DNA from: Diaporthe sp. PMI_573
Lineage: Eukaryota; Ascomycota; Sordariomycetes; Diaporthales; Diaporthaceae
Length of the DNA: 64,000 nucleotides
Direction: 5' to 3'
Assembly (NCBI GenBank): GCA_021399435.1
Contig: JAJTUP010000030.1
Coordinates: 372,001-436,000 of the forward strand
Shown: positions 22,709 to 33,714 of the stretch, piece by piece
Position numbering within the stretch: position 1 is the stretch's first letter
Layout: the number at the start of each line of letters is the position of its first letter
The notes under the pieces: model-generated
What the model was told of the DNA's origin: nothing
The model's database searches: none
The model's input: the letters and a program-made list of their open reading frames with translations, nothing else
Made by a program: the position numbers and the translations under genes

Positions 22709-24729
22709 AGTTCGAGGAGCACAACGTCTTCATGTGACTTGGACATTACATCTGGCATTTCCTATCATGCAAACATCAAAAGACCAAAATCTATGCAAGA
22801 ATGGCTATTGCAGAGATTTGCAACCGAGGCGAAGAAGACACTCTACGCACCAGTGCGGGTCAAATGGATACCTACTGAGTGTGGAATTTCACATGATAGA
22901 TCGATTCGATTGGAGCCGGGACATGGAATGGCTGGCTTGCTGGACGGGTGTGTACGTCGGACCGATAGGAAACACCTCATTGGCCATTCACCTGATAGCA
23001 TGTATTGAGCTACACCTATGGTATTGAGGAGTGAGCCTTGATGGACAGTCGACTGTTGGGGGTCATCGACCAAATCGGGATCTAATGGAAGTCTAATTCG
23101 CATGCTCTTACTCATCGCCTCATCCTGGGAGCATGTCTTGCATGTATACGAAACCTGTCTGAATGGATCTGGCTAGCAACGACCTAATGACCGGAAGTTC
23201 CAGCGATAACGACACAAGAGAACATTGTTTGTGGCAGACGTTCTTCACAGCACTTGAAGACAACCGGTGAGGTGTCTCCGTACCATACTAGCAAATCTGA
23301 CAGACAGTCCCCTCAGATGTGATACTATCTAGGCCCTAGTGGCACTCGACCGGTTCTAACCGTTGGCGGCTCTCTGATGGTAGCAGAGCCGCCTTGGACT
23401 ACGTAGCTTAGTTTGTGAAGATCCAGGGATCTGGACCTGACCTTTTTGCTCGAGCTGAATATTTGCTGCGCATGCCGACAGCATGATGTCAAGGGACACA
23501 CCGGCACATGGTCCGCTCTACTCTTATGCCTGAAGTCTAAGAGCCGGTCGGCTGCATCTCAACGTCGGCCAAGGCAAGTGACAAAAAGTCTCTTGCGTCA
23601 CACCTTCTTAGGTAATTGAAACCCTCGGCCTTCCGAGGTGTTGATGGGAACCTGGATTGGGCTCATGGTACTCTCAACAGTTCTGCCTCGTTTTTCACGG
23701 TTGGTGTGCACTTTTGGGTAGTTACTGGTAAAATGAGATCCAACCTGCCCCCAACATTTCAAGATGGGCACAAGGAACCGGGGTTTATACATGTTTCCTC
23801 AGCCTGCGGGATCAAGCATTTTTATGCGGGAAATCTTGTTGCGCCCACCAACAGAAACTGAATTCATCAAGGAAAATAAAATACTGCCTGCTGCCTGCTG
23901 CCTGCTCACGCGACAGCCCCGTCCTTGCCTCAATAGCATGCCACAACCAGCTTGTGGAATGCCACTACTGCCAGGGGTCTGGTGCGGCATGAATGATCCC
24001 GTCCAGGTACCGAATTTTTAGTCTGTGGTCCGTCCCAAACGTCTTTACTTAGCAGATGCACCGTCGACTCGTCAGGCCGAGCCTCCACATGTGAAAGAGA
24101 TCGTACTGCCACCTCTGGTATCCAATTAAGAACCAGGTCCGGACCAGGAATCGCATGGGCTTCTTGATCTTGACCCACCTCTTCGCAGGTCTCCCAATCA
24201 TGCCGTCGCTGAGAATATCGACTCTTGGTACACGCGTGGGGAATAAAGGAGGCGCTTCTTGTGTGGCCTCGAGACCGGCCCAGACCGGCGAATTTAGTGG
24301 CATGATGGTTTGTTGATATGTTCAGAACAGGGATGACGAAATACAACATGACTGCGAAGGACATTCATACGACAATGTGACGTTTGAGTTGATCCATGCG
24401 AATTTGAAATCCACTTTTGTTGGAGAATCAGACACTGCCTAGCCGATTTCTATGAGATAATAGCGGCCATAGATGAGTGCGAAGCAGTTGTGGTACCATG
24501 GTCGAATTAGAAATTCATCAGAAGGTACCTAGTTACTTGCAGGCAGTATGGTCGCTTGAGTACGGATACCATCTGACCGTTGAGCAAAATCTGGCAGGGG
24601 TATTTAAGGACGCCTTGCCTCAAATCTTATGGAATAATTTCATGACCGGGCGAACTTGATCATATTACCGACTTCTCCTGCGTTGCGTCTTGATTCACAG
24701 GGTATACCAAGGTCTGTCGCTATCTCAAA
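22709..24729. other. Gene-poor stretch with one possible exon
   Basis: A minus-strand ORF at 24049-24303 has a protein-like basic segment ('GRPAKRWVKIKKPMRFLVRT', 'WFLIGYQRWQYDLFHMWRL') that could be an exon of a lost gene. The repeat 'ctgcctgctgcctgctgcct' occurs near 23886-23905. Nothing else is supported. Confidence 0.3.
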
Positions 24730-25691
24730 ATGAACAAATCCAAGAAGATCGTCGCTTATATCGCCTTCCTTGCCACTTCAGTGTTTGCAGCACCTCAACC
24801 ACCGACCAAAACTGCGAATGCTCGGGCTAATGAGCCTCCAATCTCTCAAAAGCTCATGCAAGACTCCGCCGATGGAGTTCGCCCTACCGAAGTAGCTCGT
24901 TTGTCCCAGAGAAGCGAGCATCTTCAAGGACGGATGGCCGAGCCTCCAGAGCATCTGACGATCGAGATCATCAACTCCTACGGTGAGTGTCATCTAGGCA
25001 ATGTTTTATGGGCTTGTTAAAACTGAGCCACCAAGGTGTGAGCAGAAGGCTGACAGGAGTATTAATAGGTCAAGAAATAACAACAGCGCATGCCAGCAAT
25101 GCAGGCAGTCCAACGCCAGTCGGTGGCCCTATTCCGGCCGGTGTCGTTCCCAATGGAACCACTACTTCATTTGCCGTGCCGACGGGCTGGGCCGGCAATG
25201 TCGCCATGAATAGAGCCAATATGGCTTTGACTGGTGACGTGACTCTCCTGGAGGCTTCGTTTGTCGTGTAAGGATACCCAGATCTCATTGATCATCATCT
25301 ATGTATCATCTCAACCCTGGCTTCAGTGCTGACTACGTCCAGTGCAAATGGCTGGGACTTCGCCATCGCAGGCGTCGACGTCTCGCACGTTAACGGATTC
25401 ACCGTCCCGATCACATGTGAATGCGACGGCAACTGGGTGGCGGGCTGCAAGAAGGACCTGTTCAACGTCGAGGCACGCGATGTTCAAAATGCAGCCAATG
25501 CCGCTGTCAACCCTCTCCGTGCTGACATGGATGCTACTTCTGCCAAGGCCTTTTTTGCGCCGTGCGAGGGATTGGCGTACACGTTCCCCAACGACCACGC
25601 CGCAAACAGCTTTGGCGCTTGCCAGAGCGGCTTTATTTCGTGCTGTGTCGGTACAGCCTGCGCTCCCAAGGCTTCAAACTCAACGGATTAG
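24730..25691 (+). CDS. Secreted thaumatin-like fungal protein
   Basis: Exons 24730-24982, 25069-25267 and 25343-25691 (266 residues); both introns have good sites and join in frame to give 'NSYGQEITTAHASNAGSPTP' and 'EASFVVANGWDFAIAGVDVS'. A signal peptide ends at 'SVFAAPQ' (residue about 19). Then comes a propeptide-like segment, a Gly/Pro linker, and the conserved Cys-rich core 'NGFTVPITCECDGNWVAGC', 'FFAPCEGLAYTFPNDHAANS' and 'CQSGFISCCVGTAC'. The core matches the fungal thaumatin-like group in which disulfides hold a beta-rich fold. Probably wall-associated or secreted; some relatives are antigens or plant-interaction factors, but no activity can be read here. Confidence 0.8.
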
Positions 25692-25922
25692 CCAGCGAGC
25701 GTCCGATACGGGGCTATGATGGTCAAGAATTCCTCATGATAACGATAGACTACCACATTCATTCTCACGGTCTCCACTGGTGGTCACGGATCAGATATGA
25801 CCCGATAATATAATAATATGGGTAATAGGACACGCTGTCGAGGAACGCTTTCAAGTACTATTTTGTCACACTTTCCCTCCTTAGATATCTAGGTAGACCA
25901 TAGACCTAATTCGATAGACTCC

Positions 25923-27061
25923 TTATGTCGAAGGCTCAGCAACCCTGACGGTGGCCTTCCCGAAGGTCTGACCATTGAACAGCGACAGGAACGCATCCTG
26001 GGCCGACTCGATGCCCTCAAACTTACTAGCACGAGCCTTGACGGATCCATCGGCGATCCACTTGGGCATGAGCTCCCAGAACTTCTCAATGTTGGGCTCG
26101 TAGATGTTGTGGTCCCAGAAGACGAAGCCCTGGATGTTGATTCGCCGGCGGAAGATCTCGGCCAGGTTGGTCACGCCGAACTGCTCCGAGGGTGGCTTGT
26201 TGTACTCGGAGACCATGCCGCAGACGATGATGCGGCCGAACCACTTCACGTTGGTAAGCGCAGCCTGGAAGTGGTCGCCGCCCACGTTCTCGTAGACGAC
26301 GTCCACGCCCTCGGGGGCCAACCGCGTCAGCGCCGCGTCGCAGGTCTCCTTGGTGTAGACGAAGCACTCGTCGGCGCCGAGCGACTTGACGTACTCGGCC
26401 TTCTCGTCCGTGCTGACGCTGCCGATGACACGCATGCCTTCCTTCTTGGCCAGCTGCACGACGATCTCGCCGACCGTGGACGAGGCGGCGTTGACCCAGA
26501 TGGTCTCGCCCTTCTTGGGCTTGACGAGGCCGTAGAAGGAGTTCCAGGCCGTCTGACCCGCGAGCCCCAGGGCGCCGACCCAGTTGCCCAGGTCGATGTT
26601 GTACTTGTTGTCAACCTTCCAGATCATGGGTGAAGCCATAGACTTGTATTCGAGGTACTGCGATGTTATGTCAATCTAGGCGTACTGCAAGGGGCTGGTG
26701 TGTTTGGGAAGGGCAGACTGACCTCCACTGGCACGATGTTGTACTCGGAGAAAGGTAGCACACCGGCAATGAGCTGGCCCTCCTTGAAGTCGTCATTCTC
26801 GCTCTTGACCACCTGGGCCACAGTGAAGCCTTGGATGGGCTCCTCTTGGACGTAACCCGGGACGTAACTCTCAAATGTGGGGCCCTTCATACGGTCGCGC
26901 ATGTGAGGGTCAAAGCCGAGCACCAGTGTCTTTGCCACGATACCCTTGGGCGGCGGCGAGAGCTCCAGAGGCTTGTCCTCGAGGGCCATGTCCACATTGG
27001 CCTTGATCATCCCCTGGGGGATGCTCTTGAAGATCAGAGACTTGTTGCTGACGGGCGCCAT
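25923..27061 (-). CDS. Zinc-independent MDR oxidoreductase (leukotriene B4 dehydrogenase-like)
   Basis: Exons 27061-26723 and 26657-25923 (65-base intron) give 357 residues starting 'MAPVSNKSLIFKSIPQG'. An upstream in-frame Met at 27163 would add 34 residues lacking family likeness. Splicing restores 'NIVPVEYLEYKSMASPMIWK'. Family marks are 'GFDPHMRDRMK', 'GLAGQTAWNSFYGLVKPKKG', the nucleotide-binding 'ETIWVNAASSTVGEIVVQLA', and 'YENVGGDHFQAAL'. It belongs to the medium-chain dehydrogenase family of NADP-dependent alkenal/prostaglandin reductases, cytosolic enzymes that reduce activated double bonds; catalytic zinc ligands of classical alcohol dehydrogenases are absent. Its nearest neighbours share no evident pathway. 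Confidence 0.9.
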
Positions 27062-27163
27062 CTTTGCGGTCTCTTCGGGTAGCTTGGACTTGAGTGTGGG
27101 TGTCTCTGGGTTGGTCTGAGGCTTGTCGGATGAGGACTTGAGGACTGAGGAGGCCGATGGCAT

Positions 27164-28209
27164 TCCTAAAGCAGCTTTAAAAACTCAGTGCCCCTAATCG
27201 CCTGACTTCCACAACATATGCATGCCTCGGTCCGGCGAGGTTCCCCGGTCCCCCTGGAGGGACCGCCGCTAGGGGATATTTGACCGTGATCCATTTCTTG
27301 CTGAAGCGTTTGAAGCTGTCTCATAGGCGACAAAGCGCGTGTTTTGCTGGGTTGATGTGGGCTTCATGTGGATCCCTCGGCGGGCTAGACGTTGGATTGA
27401 CGGTAGCTGGGATCAGTTGTGGGCTGACTGATATCACCTTTCTCACTCTGCGTTGCCGCATGGCAAGATCGTTCCTTACAAATTCAGTAGGGGATCAGTC
27501 GGGTTATAACGCTAACCGAGACCTATGCTCAAAGCGGAAGAAGCACCGCGAGCTTGGCCCCGGAGCCGCATTCACGATGCAACGCTGTCAATTCAAGACT
27601 TAACCGGAAGGTCTCTTGGCAGTCGTTCGTTTTGCTACCTGACAGTCCATGACAGCCAAAGGGAACCTGAGGCTGGGCCCTGTTCTAGACTATGAAATGC
27701 ACGCAAGAGGGTCGCTTTAAGATACTGATCTCCTGTCTGAAAAGTACTACTGTATATTCCCCTTGCGTGCGGCACTTGTTTCGATGGGTCCAACAAATCC
27801 TTGCTCGTAGGATCCCACCGCCCTGTGCACATGCATCCCACCGACTAGGGCCCACCTTTCTGCCCGGATGTCAAACGTCCCGCTGACTTGTGCAGATTCG
27901 GTTGGGAGCTGTTATGGCGGATATCGGACAGGCTGTCACCGATTAAGAGAGACTATTTATCGGTTGAACAGATCAAAGTGACAAGTTCCATCGACACGAT
28001 TTGGCATGGATGGACCCCATGCACGAAATGTGGAGAAGAGACAGCCGATCAATCCTCACCTTGACATTGCACTTCCGGAGTGACAAGACTCTGTGCATGG
28101 CTCTCATGGCAGAGACGGAAGGCCCTACTCCCCCAACGCAGGGAATCCGTGAGATGCACGCCAGCTGACTTCACTGTGCTAGACACGAAAACTTAAGACA
28201 CCTTTGATG
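27164..28209. other. Intergenic region before the hAT element
   Basis: Promoter side of the MDR oxidoreductase and ordinary DNA. No gene recognised. The hAT target duplication CTTTGATG is at 28202-28209. Confidence 0.45.
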
Positions 28210-28233
28210 CAGTGATCGGAATGGTCCGGTATG
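28210..28233 (+). repeat. Left terminal inverted repeat of hAT element
   Basis: 24-base perfect partner of 31148-31171, abutting the target duplication 28202-28209. Confidence 0.95.
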
Positions 28234-28447
28234 GTATGGTATGAGGGTCAAACCATACCATACCAGCTGCTTACATAATAACCGGTAAGACCATACCGGT
28301 AAGACCAGTAATACCGCCAAGACCGCCAAGACCGCCAAGAAATGGCCCTATGAGGTTAGTCCTCCCGGGCGGAATAAATTTCATTCACACAAACCGCCAA
28401 GAATATGATGAAGTTGTAGAAAGAAAGGTAATTTATTAGTTATACTA

Positions 28448-30757
28448 CTAGCTATCAATCCAATCGTTGTCATTCTCACTATCCTCGCTATCACTGTTAT
28501 CCTCAACCTGGGGCTTTCCATACCAGGCACGGAGACACTCACAAGCCTCTATGATATCTGCCTTCAGCCTACCACGGCGATCAACTATAGTAAGCTTTGC
28601 GCTACTAAAAAGCCGTTCGCACTCATCTGACATAGGTGAGATCGCAAACAGATCCAGAGCGAAGCGAGCGAGGTCTCTTTGGGAGTCATAACGGGATAGC
28701 CAGTACGCAATGGCCTCGTCGCAACCTGCCTCTACGTCATGGAGCCGGTCGGTAGAAATATATTGCTCATACATATCAGTTGTAGAGACCGGGGCGTCTA
28801 TTCGAATGCGCTTGTGTTCCCTCTGGCGATCAAACGCTGCGTCAGGGTCTCTCTCCTTCCGGATTGGCGGTGGTAGCATCTCAACAGGGTGCCTTCCCTT
28901 ATACTCTGTCTCCCAGAGCTGCTTCACCGCCGATTGTGCGTTATCAAACCACTTCTGTTTTTCTTTGTCGCCTTGGAGAACCCATTCTTGCCTGAACCAT
29001 GCCCACTTTCGATATGGATCGAGTATTTGAGCTGCATAGTACGCTGGTGGAAGATCAGTATCTTCGGGGAATCGATTCTGCCAATTCAGCTGCTGGTTGT
29101 TGTAATACTCCTCGCATTTGGACCACGCAGCATCTGCGCAACTTTGGAGGTACTTCCATGTGAAGTTATTGTCGTCTTCGGTGTGGATGTTATAGTAGTG
29201 GTCCTTTGTCTCGTTTATTTCTCGAAGGAGGCAGTCCAAAGTCGAAAACCAGTCAGCGAGGGACGTCTTTTTTCCCTCAGAAAGCAAAGTTGCGGCGTAG
29301 AAGTCTTTTAGAGCAAGCTCAATCTTTTCAAGCTCGAACCAGTGCTGTCCATCGAGCTTGAAGTTCGCAACCCCATGAGAGCCTTTCCCAGGTACATGGC
29401 GAGCTGAGAAGATCTCTAAACGTTCCCGAACATTCAGTGCCCGTGTAATCGAATGAAACCATGAATTCCAGCGTGTCGAGTTGTTCTGGATAAGCTCGAG
29501 CCCATCGAATTCAGAGAGATCTCCGCCGATAATGATTGCAGCAAACTCCTCACGGCGTTGTGGAGTTAGCCTAATGTATCGTACGAGGTTGTGAAGCCGA
29601 CCTAAACATCCAAATTTTTTCCAGAGCTCTTCCACCTTTGCATAGTCTCCGCGTTGATAGTGCTGTTCAAGCTTTGCTAAATGCTTCTCACAGTTCCGAC
29701 CCATGAGAAACGCCTGGCAGCAGAGGTTGACAATGTGGCCCAAGCAGCGAAGTCGGCGATGGCGACGTTGTTTCGAGTTCATCCATGGGCAGAGGTCCTT
29801 GAGTATGAATTCAACAGCGGTATCATTCGATGAGGCATTATCCAGCATGAAGTATCCAATCTGGTCTCCACCAATGTCATATTCTTCCAGCAATCCAAGA
29901 ACGACTGATCCAAGATTCTCGCCCGTGTGTTCGCCGTACACACGTCGTATACCTAAAACGGTCGTTTGCCGCTTGCCAGCAGTGTCTATCCACATGGCGA
30001 CGACGCCTAGAATCGCGTAAGGGTTTGGCGAAGTCCAAAGATCAAAGGAGATGGAGATTCTACTCCGCGAGCGCTGGAGGTCCTCTCTGAGCCGTTGCTT
30101 CTTCGACCGAAAGGCTTCAATAACCCAATTTCGAATAGTTCTCGCTGCCTTGGGGAGGTGGTTGAGTAGTGACGGATTCAAAAAGAAGAGTAGTTCTCGG
30201 AAATACTGATTTTCTAATTGAAAGAACGCAATATGGCAGTACACAATCCAACGAATGAGCAGCTCTTTGAACTTCTCAATTGAGTCTTTCCAGAAGAAGG
30301 CATTCGTAGCAGCCGCGCTCTTCTGCTGCTCCAGTACAGACTTCCGTGTCGAACTGTGTTTCCTGATACCACTCTGGGGATCAATCTGGTGCTTCTGTTC
30401 AAGATGATTTCTCACTCCAGATGTGCCGTTGATAACAAATAGCTCTTGCTTATACTTTCCGACTGCACACTCGTGACAGTAGTACACCTCTTTCTTATCA
30501 CTGTCTCGGATGTAATGAAGACCATACTTCCATACATGTGATGAGCCTGGACGAGCTGCCTTTGTGGTCTTGGCGCGATTCAGGTATGTGATGTGGTCTT
30601 GGACGAACTCATCCGGAGGTTCGGGATATTGAACAGGAGCAGGTGATGGCGTCGAGAAAGGTAATGTCGGAGCAGGCGATGACGTAGGAGTATTGAGAGA
30701 TATTGACGTTGAACGCGTCGTCAACGAGGACGGCGATGTTGGAAATGGAGATCCCAT
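28448..30757 (-). CDS. hAT transposase, full length
   Basis: Uninterrupted 769-residue ORF inside the hAT element. After a Ser/Thr/Pro-rich N-terminus comes a BED-type zinc finger: 'SSHVWKYGLHYI', 'YYCHECAVGKY' and 'GVRNHLEQKH' (about residues 68-120). The RNase-H-like core includes 'ISFDLWTSPNPYAILGVVAM' with its first acidic residue, and the hAT-specific CxxH motif 'RRLRCLGHIVNLCCQAFL' in the inserted helical domain. The C-terminal dimerisation region is 'ARFALDLFAISPMSDECERL' followed by 'FSSAKLTIVDRRGRL'. The protein ends in an acidic tail. It would catalyse hairpin-type excision and insertion of the element in the nucleus. No break or missing block is visible. Confidence 0.95.
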   Translation of the reverse strand: MGSPFPTSPSSLTTRSTSISLNTPTSSPAPTLPFSTPSPAPVQYPEPPDEFVQDHITYLNRAKTTKAARPGSSHVWKYGLHYIRDSDKKEVYYCHECAVGKYKQELFVINGTSGVRNHLEQKHQIDPQSGIRKHSSTRKSVLEQQKSAAATNAFFWKDSIEKFKELLIRWIVYCHIAFFQLENQYFRELLFFLNPSLLNHLPKAARTIRNWVIEAFRSKKQRLREDLQRSRSRISISFDLWTSPNPYAILGVVAMWIDTAGKRQTTVLGIRRVYGEHTGENLGSVVLGLLEEYDIGGDQIGYFMLDNASSNDTAVEFILKDLCPWMNSKQRRHRRLRCLGHIVNLCCQAFLMGRNCEKHLAKLEQHYQRGDYAKVEELWKKFGCLGRLHNLVRYIRLTPQRREEFAAIIIGGDLSEFDGLELIQNNSTRWNSWFHSITRALNVRERLEIFSARHVPGKGSHGVANFKLDGQHWFELEKIELALKDFYAATLLSEGKKTSLADWFSTLDCLLREINETKDHYYNIHTEDDNNFTWKYLQSCADAAWSKCEEYYNNQQLNWQNRFPEDTDLPPAYYAAQILDPYRKWAWFRQEWVLQGDKEKQKWFDNAQSAVKQLWETEYKGRHPVEMLPPPIRKERDPDAAFDRQREHKRIRIDAPVSTTDMYEQYISTDRLHDVEAGCDEAIAYWLSRYDSQRDLARFALDLFAISPMSDECERLFSSAKLTIVDRRGRLKADIIEACECLRAWYGKPQVEDNSDSEDSENDNDWIDS

Positions 30758-31147
30758 GGATAATGATTGCAGGCTATCGTACCCTACGATGTGTCAGAAT
30801 GAATGGGTGTGATTGATTGAATTGTTGGTTGACTCTGCTCTCCGCTGTCCGCGGTTCTTCTGCCTATAATTATAGGTGATATGGTCCTGGCCTCTTGGCA
30901 GTGGAGACTGCGGGGTATTCTCCATAATTGTGGCAATGAGATTCCTTAAGAGGCAGGTCCAAGCAGTGATGACAGCTGTGGTGCCCGTTGGCATAGTGTG
31001 GTGTCAGATAATTGGCTCCACAGGGATCATTACCTCGGCCCATTTTTAGCGTTACCGGTATGACCTGGTATACCGGTAATACCATGGTATTGAGATTTCC
31101 TCAAACCATACCAAGTCTTGGCGGTATATACCATACCAATACCAACT

Positions 31148-31171
31148 CATACCGGACCATTCCGATCACTG
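31148..31171 (-). repeat. Right terminal inverted repeat of hAT element
   Basis: 24-base perfect partner of 28210-28233, abutting the target duplication 31172-31179. Confidence 0.95.
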
Positions 31172-31179
31172 CTTTGATG

Positions 31180-31888
31180 CTACACGAGTGCAGTATTTTC
31201 TGAGCGGAAACAAGGAAGCTGTGAGTTCTAGGATGGAGGAACATACCTAGTTAATTTAGGTTACGCGGTAGTCACACGGCAGTCCCATTCCTTCCATGAG
31301 AACAAGTCAAAAGATAGACTAATAAACAGTGAATAAAAAAACACGGTATAGCCGAAGCCTACCCCTATCCAAGTATTTTAAAACTCCTTTTTCACCACGA
31401 AAGGACAGGATGAATGGCACGGGAAGAAAAGGCAACAGATATGACCCCAAGAACCGAATTAGCCCAGGCGACTCCTAGGGCGTTCAACATGGCGCTACCA
31501 GCTAGCTAGAGGTAGTAGAGCTCCAAAGACACAGCGGAGGGTGGCACTTGCGGCCACAACCGAGGCGGAATAAACCGTACACGCATCGATGAGATGTGTA
31601 GCGGCCAGTTCGTTCTAGATAGCTTTGTGAACCCCACTGGAAATGCTCTCGACCAAGACAGTCTCTCTACCTTGTCAGCATTCAACGGCGGGCATCTCAG
31701 GGGTCGGAATGCTGATACACAGGGCACTAATTCAACTTATCAAAACTACATAAAGAGGCCGTTCCGCCACACTACCCACATCGTTATTGCCTCATCAAAC
31801 TCCCTTGTAAAACACCATCTTTGCGCTTTGTACCTACCCAGCTGCCCTGTGTTGTGGTCGTCGCGCCCTCTTCAGCCGCCGCGAAGCC
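31180..31888. other. Intergenic stretch, nothing recognised
   Basis: Lies between the hAT right end and the 3' end of the next gene. No supported feature. Confidence 0.45.
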
Positions 31889-33070
31889 TCAGGCTTGTTG
31901 GTGTCTGAAGTTTGCGTCCTGGATGAAGGTATCCCGGTGCTGCTTTGCCAAATCACGCAGATTCCTAAAGGCTGTGACTCCCGCAATGAATGATTGAATA
32001 TTACCAGTCGTGGCCCACGCATCAAGTTGTGTCATGTGGTACTCCGGCTGGCCTCCGCGAGTGGTTGGCGCAGTAAGGTGGTGAGCGTAAAGCATCAGCT
32101 GGCCGTCCTGATACGTTGCGCTGAACGTATAGGCCTTGCCATCGTAAATCGGTTCCTCCTGCCCGTAGTTCTGCAGGTGGTGCATGGCGCGGGCTCCAAT
32201 GGCTCCGTCATAGCGAGCTTGCCGGGTTTTAACAGCTGCAGAACCATTTGGCCCTTTAACTTCCAAGAAGAAGTTGGGCACTATTAGAGGTATATCCAGC
32301 TCAGGATCAATAAAGCGGCCCAGCTTTATACAGATGGCTGGAATAAGCTGTCCAAAGAGTGCACCATAGGCATAGTCTGGCTTCGCTGATGGGATAGAAC
32401 CATCTGTAAGTGCCTCAAGATCATTAAATATTATATCCCTCGCTACAGGCCAGTTTTCAGACCGTACGCCAACAATAATCGGAATCACATCGTCAATTAT
32501 ATCACGTTCGTTCATGGCTTGCTGGTTGTTCTTTCTGAAGGTCTGAAATGATTCAGTAGAGAACTCGGGGAGTAATAATGATAGCCTTGGGGCCGCTAGT
32601 GCTTCATAGATGCTCTCCAAGTCTGGCTCCCTCGACTGCCAAACCGGATGGATGTTGTTCTTCGTCAAGTGCCGCTCAAAATTGGAAGCGTGTGTTGATA
32701 AAATTGTAGTCTTGTGCCGTGTTGTTGCATTTGTTGGATCGGTAGACTGGGCTGGTTGATATCCTCGGAGGTGGCAAAGGCATGGGCCTCCACCCCGTGA
32801 AAACCGAAACAGCCCTTGAGATTGAGCTGGCGTTGTGGGAGGCCATAGAGAACAAGGTTGGTCGTGGCCCTTATTTCGCTGGTCAAGTTCTTCCAAGGCG
32901 GTATGGGTAAGTGAGATCCTTGATAATCGGTCCCAGAACTCGGGAGGATATCGCCGAGGTCTACGCTGTTTGACCGTGAAATCAATGCACCCAGCTCGAG
33001 AGCTGCGTCTCGCTTTCTTGTCTGACGCAGCTTGCCGGTGTTGATTTTGTGCCTTCACGTTGAACGACAT
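31889..33070 (-). CDS. Fungal PD-(D/E)XK-like protein (DUF7924-type)
   Basis: Single exon of 393 residues. The N-terminus is basic ('KKARRSSRAG') followed by 'PPEFWDRLSRISLTHTALEE', a segment found at the start of a large, repeat-like fungal family. The core holds 'KPDYAYGALFGQLIPAI', 'PNFFLEVKGPNG' and 'TRQARYDGAIGARAMHHLQN', then 'AYTFSATYQDGQLMLYAHH'. The E-V-K strand after an upstream acidic strand fits the catalytic core of restriction-endonuclease-like folds, so a nuclease-type fold is inferred; activity is unproven. Such genes often sit in accessory, transposon-rich DNA, and this one is 0.7 kb from the hAT copy. Family naming is from memory. Confidence 0.7.
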   Translation of the reverse strand: MSFNVKAQNQHRQAASDKKARRSSRAGCIDFTVKQRRPRRYPPEFWDRLSRISLTHTALEELDQRNKGHDQPCSLWPPTTPAQSQGLFRFSRGGGPCLCHLRGYQPAQSTDPTNATTRHKTTILSTHASNFERHLTKNNIHPVWQSREPDLESIYEALAAPRLSLLLPEFSTESFQTFRKNNQQAMNERDIIDDVIPIIVGVRSENWPVARDIIFNDLEALTDGSIPSAKPDYAYGALFGQLIPAICIKLGRFIDPELDIPLIVPNFFLEVKGPNGSAAVKTRQARYDGAIGARAMHHLQNYGQEEPIYDGKAYTFSATYQDGQLMLYAHHLTAPTTRGGQPEYHMTQLDAWATTGNIQSFIAGVTAFRNLRDLAKQHRDTFIQDANFRHQQA

Positions 33071-33714
33071 CTCGACAGCCTCAACTTTATATTCTTAAAA
33101 TGTACTGTTGAATGGCAAGAAAAGCATTGGATTAGGAAGGAATAAAGCTTGGTGACTAGAATTCGCAAACAAGGGGCGGGTGTTCCAGAGGAAACAGGTG
33201 CAGAAAAGGAACAAAGGATACAAATTGATTCACCAAAGCTATCAGAGCGTATAGATGGTATCGTTTTAGGGGTCTCGTTGCAGTGCACGCAACAAGGCAC
33301 AATAGAAGACGTATCGTGTAGATCTCAATCGGTAAGGTTCTCGGCCACCGTAGCATCCAAAGCTATGTTCGAGGCGTATGAGACACCAGTTTTAAAGGAC
33401 GCAAAGAGATACAAAGGAAATCAAGGAGCGCGAAGAGAATAAAAAGCCGGGGGAAGACGAGGCATGCCGAAGCTGAAAGGGTAACAAAGAGAAATCGTTC
33501 TGCCGAGGTGGTTGTACATGTGCTGATTACCTCAGACAGAGAAAGTGGGTCAGCGATTGATGTCATGCAGCTAATGGGTGTGATGTCATGCATCATGAGA
33601 GCTATGCTCATGGACATGCAAGCCCGTCCCTGACCTTGAACCTTGGATTTACACCAGGATTTCCAGAACTTCCGAAATACACGCCATCACCAGTTCTATA
33701 ATCGACTTTTGAAT
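33071..33714. other. Divergent intergenic region
   Basis: Promoters of the minus-strand 31889 gene and the plus-strand 33715 gene should lie here. Short ORFs on both strands look random. Confidence 0.45.

Larger units (their letters stand above)
28210..31171 (-). mobile_element. Complete hAT-family DNA transposon
   Basis: The 2962-base element starts CAGTGATCGGAATGGTCCGG and ends with the inverse of this; the terminal inverted repeats (28210-28233 and 31148-31171) match for 24 bases. Exact 8-base duplications CTTTGATG flank it (28202-28209 and 31172-31179), the hAT signature. It carries one full-length transposase ORF on the minus strand. Near the left end, accgccaag-type units recur at 28312-28340 and face an inverted partner near 31113; these are likely subterminal transposase-binding repeats. 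No RIP-type decay is seen. Confidence 0.96.

Noticed and set aside
24049..24303. Basic 84-codon minus-strand ORF
   Set aside because: Protein-like but without start context, splice partners or known family; kept only as a note in the gap description.
20250..25691. An intact ribosomal-peptide cluster around the UstYa-type gene
   Set aside because: Only one UstYa-type gene and a transporter fragment are present; no precursor with repeated core peptides, peptidase or tyrosinase was found.
28202..31179. Alternative reading of the hAT repeat ends as a simple inverted duplication
   Set aside because: Exact 8-base flanking duplication and the enclosed transposase make transposon insertion the better explanation.
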